From positions 248,001-312,000 of the forward strand of contig JAHEGE010000001.1 in assembly GCA_024639905.1 (NCBI GenBank): DNA of 64,000 bases, read 5' to 3'. Below are positions 1-10,889 of this stretch, piece after piece. The notes under the pieces are model-generated. The model was given only the letters and a program-made list of their open reading frames with translations, ran no database searches and was not told where the DNA came from. The first letter of the stretch is position 1; the number at the start of each line of letters is the position of its first letter. This DNA is from Gammaproteobacteria bacterium (GTDB lineage Bacteria; Pseudomonadota; Gammaproteobacteria; Pseudomonadales; Pseudohongiellaceae). Made by a program: the position numbers and the translations under genes.

Positions 1-45
1 AGAACGCGTAATCGCTAACTACAAACATTACAAAAGGCGCTCCTC

Positions 46-846
46 ATGACAAATAATCTGTTCGATCTCAGCGGCAAAGTCGCGCTAATCACAGGCGGGA
101 ACAGCGGTATTGGTCTCGGCTTCGGCGAGGGCGTGGTGAAGCATGGCGCTAGCGTGTGCCTGTGGGGGACTAATGCCGAAAAAAATGCAGCTGCCGTTGC
201 GCGGCTAGAAGCACTCGCTGCAGAGAATGGCGGCAGCCAGCAGAAGATTCACTCTATCGTCTGCAATGTCGCTGACGAGGCCTCGGTTGAGGCGAGCTTC
301 GCCGAAACACTCAAACTCTTCGGCCGTGTAGATGCCTGCTTCGGCAATGCCGGCGTCGCGCGCTCAGGGCGATTCGATGAGTTTTCTACAGAAGACTGGC
401 GAGCGGTGTTAGACGTCAATCTAGATGGGCTCTTCTTCACTCTGCGTGCCGCGGCGCGACACATGCGCGAACGCGCAGAGGCGGGAGATGCCGGTGGCCG
501 TTTGATTGGCACCGCCTCGTTGGGGGCGTTAATGGGCATGGCGCGAGTTGAAGCCTACGGTGCGAGTAAGGGCGCAGTCATCTCATTCATGCAAGCGCTA
601 GCGGTGGAATATGCACGTTTCGGTATTACTGCGAATTCGGTGTTGCCCGGGCATATCGAAACAGCGATGACCGAGGACAATTACGCGAATGAGAAATTTG
701 CGAATGCAATCCTGCCACGCATCCCTGCGCGACGCTGGGGCGACCGATCAGACTTCGAAGCCATCGCGGTGTACCTCATGAGTGATGCGAGCAGCTATCA
801 CACAGGCGACAGCCTGCTGATCGACGGCGGCTTCTTCCTTTACTAA
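46..846 (+). CDS. SDR family NAD(P)-dependent oxidoreductase
   Basis: ORF with GGNSGIGLG Rossmann motif, YGASKGA catalytic motif and C-terminal DGGF. Confidence 0.93.
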   Translation: MTNNLFDLSGKVALITGGNSGIGLGFGEGVVKHGASVCLWGTNAEKNAAAVARLEALAAENGGSQQKIHSIVCNVADEASVEASFAETLKLFGRVDACFGNAGVARSGRFDEFSTEDWRAVLDVNLDGLFFTLRAAARHMRERAEAGDAGGRLIGTASLGALMGMARVEAYGASKGAVISFMQALAVEYARFGITANSVLPGHIETAMTEDNYANEKFANAILPRIPARRWGDRSDFEAIAVYLMSDASSYHTGDSLLIDGGFFLY

Positions 847-1159
847 GTCGCTGAATTGCTGTACTTTGCGCGCAAGTCGGCAATGGCACTCGATTCGCCG
901 CCGACTGTGCTTCTACTGACGCGGCCTTTCGATCACACGCAAACATTCCTCTGCGTTGACGCCCCCCGCATCCTTTCGAACGCACACCCGTGCTTCCCGC
1001 TTGACCCGCATCACTGAATAGTCGCGGCTCGACAGGACTTCACAATTTGTAATCGTAACTAGCCGCAGGCCGCGACCTCGTCGCCGCTGCGCTAACGCCC
1101 GTGCGTTCGTGTGCTCCGCTAATGCGGATCATACTGCGCGCTAATCAATTGAGAGTTTT

Positions 1160-2851
1160 ATGATATTTGCAGACCTCGGTTTATCCGAATCTTTACTCAA
1201 GGCGGTCGAGAAGACCGGCTATACCCAGCCCACGCCTATTCAGCAAAAGGCCATTCCAGTTATCCTAGAAGGCCAAGACGTCATGGCCGCTGCGCAGACA
1301 GGCACCGGCAAGACTGCCGGCTTTACTCTGCCGCTGTTGCAGATTTTGAGTGGTGAGGCGAACAAGAAGCCCGACACCATGCGCGCGCTGGTGCTAACAC
1401 CGACGCGTGAACTCGCGGCGCAAATCCAAGACAGTATCGAGACCTACGGCACCAACGAGAACCTCCGCTCTGGCGTCGTTTTCGGTGGCGTAAATATCAA
1501 TCCGCAGAAGACTATGCTGCGCAAGGGTCTCGATATCCTCGTGGCAACGCCTGGTCGATTGCTCGATCTTCATCAACAGAAATCGGTTCATTTTGATAAG
1601 GTTGACGTGCTCATCCTCGACGAAGCCGACCGCATGCTCGATATGGGCTTCATCCGTGATATTCGCAAAATACTCGCGTTGCTGCCCAAGAAGCGGCAGA
1701 ACCTTATGTTCTCAGCAACGTTCTCCGATGATATCCGCGCGCTAGCGAAGACGATCTGTCACAAGCCAGTTGAGATCGATGTGGCGCCGCGTAACTCGAC
1801 AGTCGAAATCATCACACAGCGCCTTTATCACGTAGAAAAGCAGCAAAAAGCCCAGCTACTTAGCGCTATCCTGCGTTCCAATACCAGCCAAACGCTGGTC
1901 TTTAGTCGTACCAAACACGGCGCCAATAATCTGGTGAAGAAGCTCTCTAAAGATGGAATCACTGCCGCGGCAATCCACGGCAATAAATCGCAGGCGCAGC
2001 GCACTAAAGCGTTGGATTCCTTTAAGCAAGACCTGATTCAAGTGCTAGTCGCAACAGACATCGCAGCGCGCGGTATTGATATTCACCAGCTCGAGTCGGT
2101 GATTAATTTCGACCTCCCGCATGTGCCCGAAGACTATGTGCATCGCATCGGCCGCACCGGTCGCGCAGGCGCGACTGGGCTCGCGATTTCCTTGGTGAGC
2201 AGTGATGAGCGTAAGCAATTGCGCGACATAGAGCGCCTAATCAAGCAAAGCATTCCTAAAGCTGACATGAGCGAGTTCGACCTCACGCCTGTGCCTGGCA
2301 GCGAGGACTATCAGGAAGAGACACGCCCACCACGCCAGCCACGTGGCGGCCGCGGCGCTTCTGCCAATGGCAGGGCGGCTAACGGCGCGCGCAGTAACGG
2401 CGGACGCGGTGCCGGCGGGCGCAGCGAGAACAGCCGCAGTGAGAACAGCCGCAATGAAGGCGGCCAAGCTCGTCGGCGCCAATCAGGTGGCCAAGGCCAA
2501 GCCCGCGCACAAGAAGGTTCAGGCGAAGGCAGAGCGTCGCGTCAGGGCCAGCGCCAAGGCCAGCGCCAGCCTCAAAGCTCCGCTAGCGTGCCGCGGGATT
2601 CGAACGGCGACCTTAACGGCAACAGTGTCGATTACAAGCCTAGTCGACCGGCAAGGCCAGCGGGCGGTCGCGGGCGCAGCGGCCCTATGAGTTCGGGACA
2701 GCAGCGTGCCGGCGGCGCGAACGGCAGGCCTTCGCGGTCGCGTGGCCGTTCAGGCGGACAAGGTGCTGGCGGTTCGGGCAACTCGGCGCAGGCCGAGCAG
2801 AAGAGCTCGCTGTGGCAGACACTCCGCGACAAGGTACGACCAACGCGCTAG
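1160..2851 (+). CDS. rhlE: DEAD-box ATP-dependent RNA helicase, RhlE-like, with G/R/Q/S-rich low-complexity C-terminal tail
   Basis: [21 protein letters not shown] and HRIGRTGR motifs; long RGG-like tail. Confidence 0.93.
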   Translation: MIFADLGLSESLLKAVEKTGYTQPTPIQQKAIPVILEGQDVMAAAQTGTGKTAGFTLPLLQILSGEANKKPDTMRALVLTPTRELAAQIQDSIETYGTNENLRSGVVFGGVNINPQKTMLRKGLDILVATPGRLLDLHQQKSVHFDKVDVLILDEADRMLDMGFIRDIRKILALLPKKRQNLMFSATFSDDIRALAKTICHKPVEIDVAPRNSTVEIITQRLYHVEKQQKAQLLSAILRSNTSQTLVFSRTKHGANNLVKKLSKDGITAAAIHGNKSQAQRTKALDSFKQDLIQVLVATDIAARGIDIHQLESVINFDLPHVPEDYVHRIGRTGRAGATGLAISLVSSDERKQLRDIERLIKQSIPKADMSEFDLTPVPGSEDYQEETRPPRQPRGGRGASANGRAANGARSNGGRGAGGRSENSRSENSRNEGGQARRRQSGGQGQARAQEGSGEGRASRQGQRQGQRQPQSSASVPRDSNGDLNGNSVDYKPSRPARPAGGRGRSGPMSSGQQRAGGANGRPSRSRGRSGGQGAGGSGNSAQAEQKSSLWQTLRDKVRPTR

Positions 2852-2875
2852 GCCAGCAACCCCAGTGCCAATAAA

Positions 2876-2911
2876 AAGCCCTTTCGTTCGCGCGAAGGGG
2901 CTTTTTTTTTT
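2876..2911 (+). terminator. Rho-independent terminator after the RhlE-like helicase
   Basis: aagccctttcg-ttcgcg-cgaaggggctt stem followed by a run of T. Confidence 0.85.
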
Positions 2912-2990
2912 GACTATTTTTTCCTTCGATGGAAAGTCTTCTGAGTCTTTGCCGGTCGCGGTAGTTAGAACGTCAAAAAAGGAAAACACT

Positions 2991-3245
2991 GTGATTACAC
3001 GAGACACACGATTCGCGCGCTATTCGAGATCCTTTTGCTGGTTGCTAGCAGCTATTTGGTTCGTCCTTGGCATATTCCTGTTAAGAGGCGAACTGCAAAG
3101 CGAAGTCCTATCAGGCATTTTGTGGATTGCCGGAGCGGTTGTGTTCTTTTTTACCGGCATTTACCTGCCGCGCTCGTCTGCTGCGGCGTCATCTGAGGCC
3201 TCGCCAGCGACCAATAAGCGTGATGAAGGCTCTACTCCAGATTGA
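2991..3245 (+). CDS. Small two-TM membrane protein (probable GTG start inside the longer track ORF 2706-3245)
   Basis: Hydrophobic segments FCWLLAAIWFVLGIFLL and ILWIAGAVVFFFTGIYL; the upstream part of the track ORF overlaps rhlE out of frame and crosses its terminator. Confidence 0.55.
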   Translation: MITRDTRFARYSRSFCWLLAAIWFVLGIFLLRGELQSEVLSGILWIAGAVVFFFTGIYLPRSSAAASSEASPATNKRDEGSTPD

Positions 3246-3765
3246 GAGCGCGACACACTCGCGCGCCGAAGTCTTTGTCGTGTGCTGCCGCTATTGAGTG
3301 CACGAGATAACTGGCGCTCGCGGTTTCAGGATTCGAGAATAGCTGGAGAATCGAGTCTGCGAAAACGGCAAGCGTGCCATCATCGGTGAGGCCCGCGAGC
3401 CCGAAGCGCGATTCGAGCACGCGCTGCTGGCGCTTTTCGGCTTCTAATTCTGCCGCTTTGACAGCTGCGCGCAGTGTCTCGAAGTCCTCGCGTTGGGAAA
3501 ATTCGGGCAGGGTACCGGCCAAGGGCCAGCCTTTCATTTCCGAGCGCAGGCTGCGCAGGGGCGCCACTATGCGTTGTCGCCATTCAGCCGACAGCGCTAG
3601 CATCTCGGTGAGCTGCGTTACGTTAGGCGCCTTGCCGGCGCTCGCCGTCCACAGCAGATAGAGCAGCACGTTGACGTCTGCGCCGTGGTGATTCTGCAGC
3701 GTCAAGCAGGCATCGGCGACGCCTGGCTTAGGGTAAAGGGTCAGGGAAAATTCCCAAAGGTTCAC
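3232..3765 (-). CDS. TIGR02444/DUF2390 family protein
   Basis: LWEFSLTLYPKPGVADACLTLQNHHGADVNVLLYLLW is characteristic of this family. Confidence 0.85.
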   Translation of the reverse strand: MNLWEFSLTLYPKPGVADACLTLQNHHGADVNVLLYLLWTASAGKAPNVTQLTEMLALSAEWRQRIVAPLRSLRSEMKGWPLAGTLPEFSQREDFETLRAAVKAAELEAEKRQQRVLESRFGLAGLTDDGTLAVFADSILQLFSNPETASASYLVHSIAAAHDKDFGARVCRALNLE

Positions 3766-3886
3766 GGCATCGACCTCTAATAGCTGTTTCGGGCTGCAAT
3801 GCTACCTGAGAATTGTGCTATAAACACAGGCCTAATAATGACTCCATTACAGGCTAAGAGGTAGCTCCGCTGCGAGCTTACGCGTT

Positions 3887-5314
3887 ATGCACATACACAT
3901 CCTCGGCATCTGCGGCACCTTTATGGGTAGCCTTGCCATTCTCGCTAAGCAACTCGGGTTTGAGGTCAGCGGCAGCGACGCGAACGTCTACCCGCCGATG
4001 AGCACCCAGCTCGAACAACAGGGCATCCGCCTTTGTGAAGGCTTCGATCCAAAGAATCTGCGTCCTGCCCCGGATTTGGTCATCATCGGTAACGCGATGT
4101 CGCGCGGCAATCCCTGTGTAGAGTACGTACTCGATCGCGGTATTCGTTACACCTCGGGCCCCGAGTGGCTCGCACAGAATGTCTTGCATGGCCGTTGGGT
4201 GTTGGGCGTTGCCGGTACTCATGGGAAAACCACGACAAGCGCGATGCTGACATGGATCCTGGAATACGCGGGCATGAAACCGGGCTATTTGATCGGCGGC
4301 GTGACCAATAACTTGCCTGCGTCGGCGAGCCTCGGGGATTCTATTTTTTTCGTGGTGGAGGCCGATGAGTACGACAGCGCATTCTTCGATAAGCGCTCCA
4401 AGTTTATCCATTACGCCCCGCGCACGACCATCCTCAATAATCTCGAATTCGACCATGCGGATATCTTCGACGACCTCGAGGCGATCAAGCGGCAGTTTCA
4501 TCATCTTGTGCGCACGCTGCCAGGCAATGGCCTAATTTTATCGGGCAATGGCGAAGAAGCGCTGGAAGACGTGCTTGCTCGCGGCTGTTGGACGCCGAGG
4601 CAGACCTTCGGCGTCGATGCGGTGCCAGCTGACTCTCTGGCGCTTCTCGAGTCCGGGGGCGTGTATTGGGATGCGGAACTGATTCGTGACGATGGCAGCC
4701 GCTTCGCACTCGCCAAGATGGGCGTGGGCGGAGAGCCGCTCGCGCAGGTACAGATCGAATGGCAGATGACCGGCCGCCATAACGTGAACAACGCCGTCGC
4801 AGCCATCGCCGCCGCGCATCACGCCGGAGTTGAGGTGACGACCGCCGCAGAGGCGTTGAACCTGTTCCGTGGCGTAAAGAGACGCATGGAGCTCAGGGGA
4901 GAGCGTCGAGGCATTCGCGTCTACGACGATTTCGCGCACCACCCGACAGCGATAGAAACGACGCTAGAAGGCATGGCAGCAAAGATTTATTCCGAACGCG
5001 GCGGCAAGCCGCGACGTCTCGTCGCCGTAATCGAGCCGGCGTCGAACACTATGCGAGCGGGCGTTCATCAAGAGACGCTAGTCGCTGCCTGCGAGTCGGC
5101 AGACGAAGTCGTGTGGCGACGCCCGCCCAATTCTGGTCTCGACTTCGTCGCGCTCGAAGCCAGCAATCCGGTGCCCAGTAGCAGCTTCGATGAGGTCGAT
5201 GACATCGTGGCGTATCTTGCTGAGAGCGCGCGCGAGGGCGATCATATCGTCGTCATGAGCAATGGCGGATTTGGCGGCATCCACGACAAACTTTTGCGCG
5301 CCCTGCGCAAATAG
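3887..5314 (+). CDS. mpl: UDP-N-acetylmuramate:L-alanyl-gamma-D-glutamyl-meso-diaminopimelate ligase
   Basis: MHIHILGICGTFMG start, GTHGKTTT P-loop, FDHADIF and DDFAHHPTAI Mur-ligase motifs. Confidence 0.95.
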   Translation: MHIHILGICGTFMGSLAILAKQLGFEVSGSDANVYPPMSTQLEQQGIRLCEGFDPKNLRPAPDLVIIGNAMSRGNPCVEYVLDRGIRYTSGPEWLAQNVLHGRWVLGVAGTHGKTTTSAMLTWILEYAGMKPGYLIGGVTNNLPASASLGDSIFFVVEADEYDSAFFDKRSKFIHYAPRTTILNNLEFDHADIFDDLEAIKRQFHHLVRTLPGNGLILSGNGEEALEDVLARGCWTPRQTFGVDAVPADSLALLESGGVYWDAELIRDDGSRFALAKMGVGGEPLAQVQIEWQMTGRHNVNNAVAAIAAAHHAGVEVTTAAEALNLFRGVKRRMELRGERRGIRVYDDFAHHPTAIETTLEGMAAKIYSERGGKPRRLVAVIEPASNTMRAGVHQETLVAACESADEVVWRRPPNSGLDFVALEASNPVPSSSFDEVDDIVAYLAESAREGDHIVVMSNGGFGGIHDKLLRALRK

Positions 5315-5352
5315 AGCCGCGTTAGTTTTTATCGATCAGGAGGCGAGGCCCC

Positions 5353-5982
5353 ATGTCCTTTGCGCAGTCCCAGCACGCTATCACGGTGCCACTCTTTCCG
5401 CTTCGTATCGTGCTGTTTCCAGGAGGCAGACACGAGCTGCAAATATTCGAGCGCCGCTATATAGACATGGTGACCGCAAGCCTCAAGACCGGCACTCCCT
5501 TTGGCATCTGTTCACTGCAGGCCGGCGCCGAAGTAATGGAGGCGGGGGCGAGGCAGACTGTCAGCCGCATCGGCACGCTCGCGCGGATCATCGATTGGAA
5601 TCAGCTCGACAACGGTCTGCTCGGCATTGCCATCGAAGGGACGACGAAGTTTCGCGTCGAGGACTGCTGGCAGTCTGATGCGGATCTGCTGATGGCGAAT
5701 GTGGTGCCGAGCCTCGTAGATACGCTCGAAGGGGAACCGCTTAGCTACGGCGAGGAGTACGGCGAGCTCGTTGAGGTGCTGCGCGGCCTCGAGAGCCACC
5801 CGCTGGTGGCCGAGAAGAGTCTCGATATCGAATATGAAAACCTGTGGCAACTTGGTTGGCATCTTAGTGAGCTAGTGCCGCTTGGAGAAGGCTCCAAACA
5901 AGCACTTCTCGAGCTCGACGATGCTCATGAGCGCGCAGCGAGTCTGCGTGCTTTGCTGCGGGAGTTGTCCGGTGAAGAGTGA
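5353..5982 (+). CDS. LON peptidase N-terminal (substrate-binding) domain protein
   Basis: VPLFPLRIVLFPGGRHELQIFERRYIDMV motif. Confidence 0.9.
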   Translation: MSFAQSQHAITVPLFPLRIVLFPGGRHELQIFERRYIDMVTASLKTGTPFGICSLQAGAEVMEAGARQTVSRIGTLARIIDWNQLDNGLLGIAIEGTTKFRVEDCWQSDADLLMANVVPSLVDTLEGEPLSYGEEYGELVEVLRGLESHPLVAEKSLDIEYENLWQLGWHLSELVPLGEGSKQALLELDDAHERAASLRALLRELSGEE

Positions 5983-6006
5983 TCGCAGCAACTCTTGCGG
6001 TAACTC

Positions 6007-6216
6007 ATGTTAGCGCGCTGGGTAGATACAGCCGACTGGAGCTCGCAGGAGTGGCTCGCCGCGGTCATCCTCGTGTTTATCTTGGTGACGGTCGGCGTCG
6101 TTATGCTGCGACTGGTGCGCGTATTTAAGCTGTCACGCCGCAAGACCCGCGCGCCGAATCTAAGGCCTTTACGCCGCACGCGGGTCCGCTCGGCGTCCGA
6201 TGATGAGCGAGAGTAA
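6007..6216 (+). CDS. Small hypothetical membrane protein
   Basis: Short ORF with one TM segment between two co-oriented genes. Confidence 0.45.
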   Translation: MLARWVDTADWSSQEWLAAVILVFILVTVGVVMLRLVRVFKLSRRKTRAPNLRPLRRTRVRSASDDERE

Positions 6217-6219
6217 AGC

Positions 6220-7062
6220 ATGCCGCACAGTCCCAAGTGTTCGCTCAAGTCTTCATCGGTATACTCTGCCGCTTGTCTTAGTGCCTGCCTTATCTGGGGC
6301 GCGAGCGAGGCGATAATCGTTCGCCATGACGTGGCGCCTGCCGCCTATGAGGTGAAGGCGGCGGAATACCCCGCCATTTTTTCTCTCGAGCGCCAAGGCA
6401 ATCGCCGCGTCTGCGTGGCGACCCTCGTGCACGAGCAGTGGGCGCTTACCGCTGCGCATTGCTTGGAAGAAACCTCACTTGGGCGCGTTCTCGAGGGCGG
6501 TGAGGCATTTCAAGTGGAGGTAGCAGGCGCCGTTGAGTTCATCGATGCGGTGACTGTTCACCCGCTTTACGATCAGCGTGCGAGCACCGACGTCGACCTA
6601 GCCTTGCTGCATTTCAGTCACCCGCTAGTAAACCCGCGCCCGCTGAGTTTGGCGACCAATGACTCTTATAAGGGGCAGCGCGTCCAGCTCCTCGGTTGGG
6701 GTTATACCGGGCAGGGACTCACGGGGCGTGATCGCGACGACGGCAGGCTGCGCAGTGCACTCAACAGGCTCAGCGACGCGAACGCGCGGCTTAGAATCGA
6801 ATTCGACGATCCTCGAATTGACGGCAGCACGCCGGAGGCGTTGGAGGGGATGCCCAGCCTTGGCGACAGCGGAGGGCCCGCGCTCGTCGCTGGTGAGTCG
6901 GGTCTTGTTGTGGTCGGCATTACCGTTGGAGAGGTGATGGGGCCGGCGTTTAGCGAGGAGACCCAAGGGCGCTATGGTGCAGTTGCGGTGTACGAGCATG
7001 TCGCCAGGCATCGACAGTGGTTCGAGGCGGTGTTTACAGCTGGCGATAAGAAGGCGCGATGA
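6220..7062 (+). CDS. Secreted trypsin-like (S1) serine protease
   Basis: TAAHCLE (His), DVDLALLHF (Asp), GDSGGPAL (Ser) triad motifs; N-terminal signal-like segment. Confidence 0.9.
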   Translation: MPHSPKCSLKSSSVYSAACLSACLIWGASEAIIVRHDVAPAAYEVKAAEYPAIFSLERQGNRRVCVATLVHEQWALTAAHCLEETSLGRVLEGGEAFQVEVAGAVEFIDAVTVHPLYDQRASTDVDLALLHFSHPLVNPRPLSLATNDSYKGQRVQLLGWGYTGQGLTGRDRDDGRLRSALNRLSDANARLRIEFDDPRIDGSTPEALEGMPSLGDSGGPALVAGESGLVVVGITVGEVMGPAFSEETQGRYGAVAVYEHVARHRQWFEAVFTAGDKKAR

Positions 7063-7134
7063 GCGAGCAGAAAAGGTGCGCAAGCGGGTCTCTTTAGAAG
7101 CAATTGCTTTCACTCATTCAGCAAGGAGACCCCC

Positions 7135-7917
7135 ATGATCAAGCGCTTGCTATTCGGTATCGTCCTACTCTTCCTCATTGTCGGCGGGCTTAGCTATCTG
7201 TATCTCAGTTCGGCAGTAAAGGCTGGGATCGAATACGCTGGCGGTGCCGCTTTGAAGACCACAGTGCTGGTCGAGTCGGTGACTCTCTCGCCACTTAACG
7301 GCAAAGGCAGTATCCGAGGGCTTACGCTCGCTAACCCTGAGGGATTTAGTGAGGGCGCAGCGCTCGCCTTGGGCGCTATCGATCTTGAGCTACTAGTCGG
7401 TTCTGTTTTCGAGGATGTTATCGAGATCGACTTACTGCGCATCGCCCAGCCGCAGATTCGCTACGAAACGACACTGCGCACCGATAACCTTCGCACGCTG
7501 CTTGCGAACCTGCCGAAGGGTAGTGGCGCACAGCCTGCGAGCAGCGGCGATGCGACTAGCAAGCGCCTGCTGATCAAGCGCATCGAAATTCTCGGCCCTC
7601 AGCTCACTGTTGTCACCGCAATCGGCTCTGCACCGATCACGCTGCCTGATATCGTGCTGAGCGATATCGGCGGCGGCAGTGGCGGCGCCTCTGCGGCGCA
7701 GGCGGCCGAGGCAGTCATCCGTGAGTTGCTCGCTGCTATCGGCGCGGCTAATTTGCCTAGTCTGGATCAGCTCCGTGAGGGCGTCGAAGACCGCGCGCGG
7801 CAAGAGGTTGACCAGCTCGAGCAGCGTATGCGCGACAGAGTGAACGAGACGGTAGAGGACGCCTTGGGCATCTCAGTTGACGGGGTCGGCGATCGACTGC
7901 GCAATCTACGGAATTAA
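7135..7917 (+). CDS. Hypothetical membrane-anchored AsmA-like protein
   Basis: N-terminal TM, then VESVTLSPLNGKGSIRGLTLANPEGF, resembling AsmA-type small exported proteins. Confidence 0.65.
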   Translation: MIKRLLFGIVLLFLIVGGLSYLYLSSAVKAGIEYAGGAALKTTVLVESVTLSPLNGKGSIRGLTLANPEGFSEGAALALGAIDLELLVGSVFEDVIEIDLLRIAQPQIRYETTLRTDNLRTLLANLPKGSGAQPASSGDATSKRLLIKRIEILGPQLTVVTAIGSAPITLPDIVLSDIGGGSGGASAAQAAEAVIRELLAAIGAANLPSLDQLREGVEDRARQEVDQLEQRMRDRVNETVEDALGISVDGVGDRLRNLRN

Positions 7918-8043
7918 AGGCGCGTTAAGCCCCCAGTAGGGCAAAAACTCACCTCTAACATCTCGTAAGACTGCCGGCATGTTTGTTACTATCTGTGCGT
8001 TTTCACCTTTCCCCCATCCGCCAGTAAGGCGCAGGAGCACAGT

Positions 8044-8523
8044 ATGACAATTAAAGTAGGCGACAAAGTCCCAGCCATCGGTTTCTCGGTAATGACCAGC
8101 GAGGGCCCTAAGCCGTTAAGCAGCGATGCGCTTTTTGCCGGCAAGAAAGTCGCGTTCTTCGCGGTGCCAGGCGCGTTCACACCGGGTTGTTCGATGACGC
8201 ATCTCCCTGGCTTCGTCGTTAATGCTGATGCGATTAAAGCCAAGGGTGTCGACACCATCGCTTGCATGTCGGTAAACGATGCCTTCGTGATGGGCGCGTG
8301 GGGCCAGGCTCAGAATGCCGAAGAGATTGTGATGCTGGCTGACGGCAATGGTGACTTCACTGACGCAATAGGCCTTGCACTGGACGCGTCCGGCTTCGGC
8401 ATGGGTAAGCGCGCCCAGCGTTTCGGTATGATCGTCGAAGACGGCACGGTGACCTATCTCGGCGTCGAAGAGCCAGGCGAGATTAAAGTGAGTTCAGCCG
8501 ACGCGCTTCTCGCCCAGCTCTAA
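8044..8523 (+). CDS. Peroxiredoxin, Prx5-like (Cys form)
   Basis: VPGAFTPGCSMTHLPGF active site. Confidence 0.93.
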   Translation: MTIKVGDKVPAIGFSVMTSEGPKPLSSDALFAGKKVAFFAVPGAFTPGCSMTHLPGFVVNADAIKAKGVDTIACMSVNDAFVMGAWGQAQNAEEIVMLADGNGDFTDAIGLALDASGFGMGKRAQRFGMIVEDGTVTYLGVEEPGEIKVSSADALLAQL

Positions 8524-8568
8524 GCGCAGCCTCACTCCAACTAAGAACAACTAAGAACAATAAGAGAG

Positions 8569-10272
8569 ATGGGTATGGCGATTGAACAAGCTGTGAGTCA
8601 CGACGAGCCGATTGTCACGCCCTTGAGGTCGAAGATCGGCCTCGTACTCGGCCCGGCCGCCTTCGTGTTTATGTTGTTCTTCGTCGATCTAGATCCGACG
8701 AATCCAATGGTCACCCGCATGGCTGCGGTGATCGCATGGATGGCGATCTGGTGGATTACCGAGGCGATTCCGCTGTCTGCTACCGCGCTGTTGCCCATCG
8801 TGTTGTTCCCACTGCTGGGCATTATGCGCGGGCGCGCTCAGTCCGCCGCAGGCTTGATCGATGAGCAGGGAGCGAATCTACCGGAAGGCATCGCGCTCGG
8901 CGATCTGGATATCGTCTTCCCGAATGTTGCCGCGCAGTACATGGATTGGATCATCCTGCTCTACCTTGGTGGATTTATCATCGCCACTGCGGTGGAGAAA
9001 TGGAATCTCCACAAGCGAATCGCGCTGAATATCCTGCGCATTATCGGTGGCCAACCCCATCGTCTCGTTCTCGGTTTCATGGTCGCCACGGCATTCCTGT
9101 CGATGTGGCTGTCGAACACCGCTACCGCCATGATGATGATGCCGATGGGCATGTCATTAGTTTTGCTCTACGAAGAACTGAATGAAAAGACGCGCCTCGC
9201 AGGCGGCAGCGTCGATGCACGTGCGCCTAATTTCGCGCTGACCCTGCTTCTCGGCATAGCCTACTCGGCCTCTATAGGCGGCGTCGCCACGTTAATCGGC
9301 ACGCCTCCCAATGGCGTGCTAGTGACCCAGATGGGGCAGCTTTTCCCTGACGCGCCTGAGTTTGCCTTTATGACGTGGATGTCGTTTGCGCTGCCGATGA
9401 GCTTCGTTTTCTTGGTCACTAGCTGGGTGTTGCTAACGCGATTCGTCTTTCCCTTACCCGCCTCTACGCCGTTTAGTGGAAAAGCTTTTATCAATGCAGA
9501 AATCGAAAATCTCGGTCCGATAACGACCGAAGAGAAACGCGTGCGTGGCGTGTTCATCGCCGTGGCTGTGCTTTGGATGACCCGCAAGGAGCGACTATTC
9601 GGCGCCGATGTCGATATCTTCGGTTGGAGCCATTACCTAGACCTGCTGTTCGTAAAACTGGGTGCAGCGCCGATTAGCTCCCTTATCGACGACGGCACCG
9701 TGTCTATCGCGATGGCGCTAACGCTCTTTGTTATCCCTGCGAGCAAGCAGGTGGGTGGGCGTTTGATGGACTGGGAAGACACTAAGAAAGTGCCGTGGGG
9801 TATCTTGCTGCTCTTCGGTGGCGGGCTCGCAATCGCTAAAGGTTTTTCGACTTCGGGTCTGGGCACCTACATGGCGAGTCAGCTGCAGGTCATGCTGGGC
9901 GATGCCAGCCCGTTTGCAATCGTGCTCAGCACAGTAGGCTTTATCACTCTGTTAACCGAAGTGTCGTCTAACGTCGCCACGATCTCACTGGCGCTGCCAA
10001 TCATGGCGTCACTCTCGCAAGCAATTGAGGTGCACCCGCTACTGTTGATTATTCCGACGACACTCGCGGCGTCGTGCGCGTTTATGCTGCCAGTCTCGAC
10101 ACCCCCGAATGCGATCATCTACGCATCAGGCAGGGTGCCCATCACGAAGATGGTTATCGCGGGCCTCTGGCTCGACTTGTTGTCGGTGATAATCGTGACT
10201 GGTTTCGTGTATACCTTAGGCCATGTCGCGTTCGGCGTGCTGGGTGCTTTTCCTGCTTGGGCGCTTCCTTAG
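8569..10272 (+). CDS. SLC13/DASS family sodium-coupled anion symporter
   Basis: SNTATAMMMMPMGM, ASIGGVATLIGTPPN and LPVSTPPNAIIYASG motifs. Confidence 0.93.
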   Translation: MGMAIEQAVSHDEPIVTPLRSKIGLVLGPAAFVFMLFFVDLDPTNPMVTRMAAVIAWMAIWWITEAIPLSATALLPIVLFPLLGIMRGRAQSAAGLIDEQGANLPEGIALGDLDIVFPNVAAQYMDWIILLYLGGFIIATAVEKWNLHKRIALNILRIIGGQPHRLVLGFMVATAFLSMWLSNTATAMMMMPMGMSLVLLYEELNEKTRLAGGSVDARAPNFALTLLLGIAYSASIGGVATLIGTPPNGVLVTQMGQLFPDAPEFAFMTWMSFALPMSFVFLVTSWVLLTRFVFPLPASTPFSGKAFINAEIENLGPITTEEKRVRGVFIAVAVLWMTRKERLFGADVDIFGWSHYLDLLFVKLGAAPISSLIDDGTVSIAMALTLFVIPASKQVGGRLMDWEDTKKVPWGILLLFGGGLAIAKGFSTSGLGTYMASQLQVMLGDASPFAIVLSTVGFITLLTEVSSNVATISLALPIMASLSQAIEVHPLLLIIPTTLAASCAFMLPVSTPPNAIIYASGRVPITKMVIAGLWLDLLSVIIVTGFVYTLGHVAFGVLGAFPAWALP

Positions 10273-10316
10273 GAGGACGCCTTTGCGGTGTGAATGGTGT
10301 CGGCGAGGGCTAGCAG

Positions 10317-10889
10317 ATGAAACAGGACGATTCAGCTGAACTCGAAAGACTGCGCGCCGAAGTGGGCTCGCTCCGCGAAAAGGTAGCAACGCTCGAGGCG
10401 TTGCTCAAATGCGACGCGCTCACGGGACTAGGTAATCGTCGAGCCTTCGATGAATGCCTTACCATCGAGTTAGAACGCACCGCGCGCAGCGGCAAACCTA
10501 GCTGCTTGCTGCTGCTCGACATCGATGGGTTGAAAACCCTCAACGATAATTTTTCCCATGCCGCGGGCGACGCGGCGATTCAATTCCTTGCCCAGAGTGT
10601 GGTCAAGACGATGCGTAAACTCGACTCGGCGCATCGAATTGGCGGCGATGAGTTCGCCGTAATCCTCGCAGGAAGTGGCGACGAGGGCGGGGCGCGTGTC
10701 GCCGAACGCATCCACGCGGCGCTTTCTGCAGGGCTGGTGTTCGATTCGCAGCAGCTTCAGGTAAAGGTGTCTATCGGCTGCGCAACGACGCTAGCATGGC
10801 CCTATGCTATGCCGCTTAACGAGCGCAGAGACGAGCTGATACGGAGAGCGGACGCGGCACTCTACGCAGAGAAACCTAAGCGAGGTTAG
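10317..10889 (+). CDS. GGDEF-type diguanylate cyclase domain protein with coiled-coil N-terminus
   Basis: DALTGLGNRRAFDE, then RIGGDEFAV (GGDEF signature). Confidence 0.9.
   Translation: MKQDDSAELERLRAEVGSLREKVATLEALLKCDALTGLGNRRAFDECLTIELERTARSGKPSCLLLLDIDGLKTLNDNFSHAAGDAAIQFLAQSVVKTMRKLDSAHRIGGDEFAVILAGSGDEGGARVAERIHAALSAGLVFDSQQLQVKVSIGCATTLAWPYAMPLNERRDELIRRADAALYAEKPKRG

Noticed and set aside
2343-2690. ORFs in alternate frames over the RhlE C-terminal tail
   Set aside because: Low-complexity GC-rich sequence gives open frames on both strands; the RhlE frame explains it.
8044-8523. Second selenoprotein candidate (Prx5-like)
   Set aside because: Active site is encoded by a normal Cys codon (GAFTPGCSM); no in-frame TGA.
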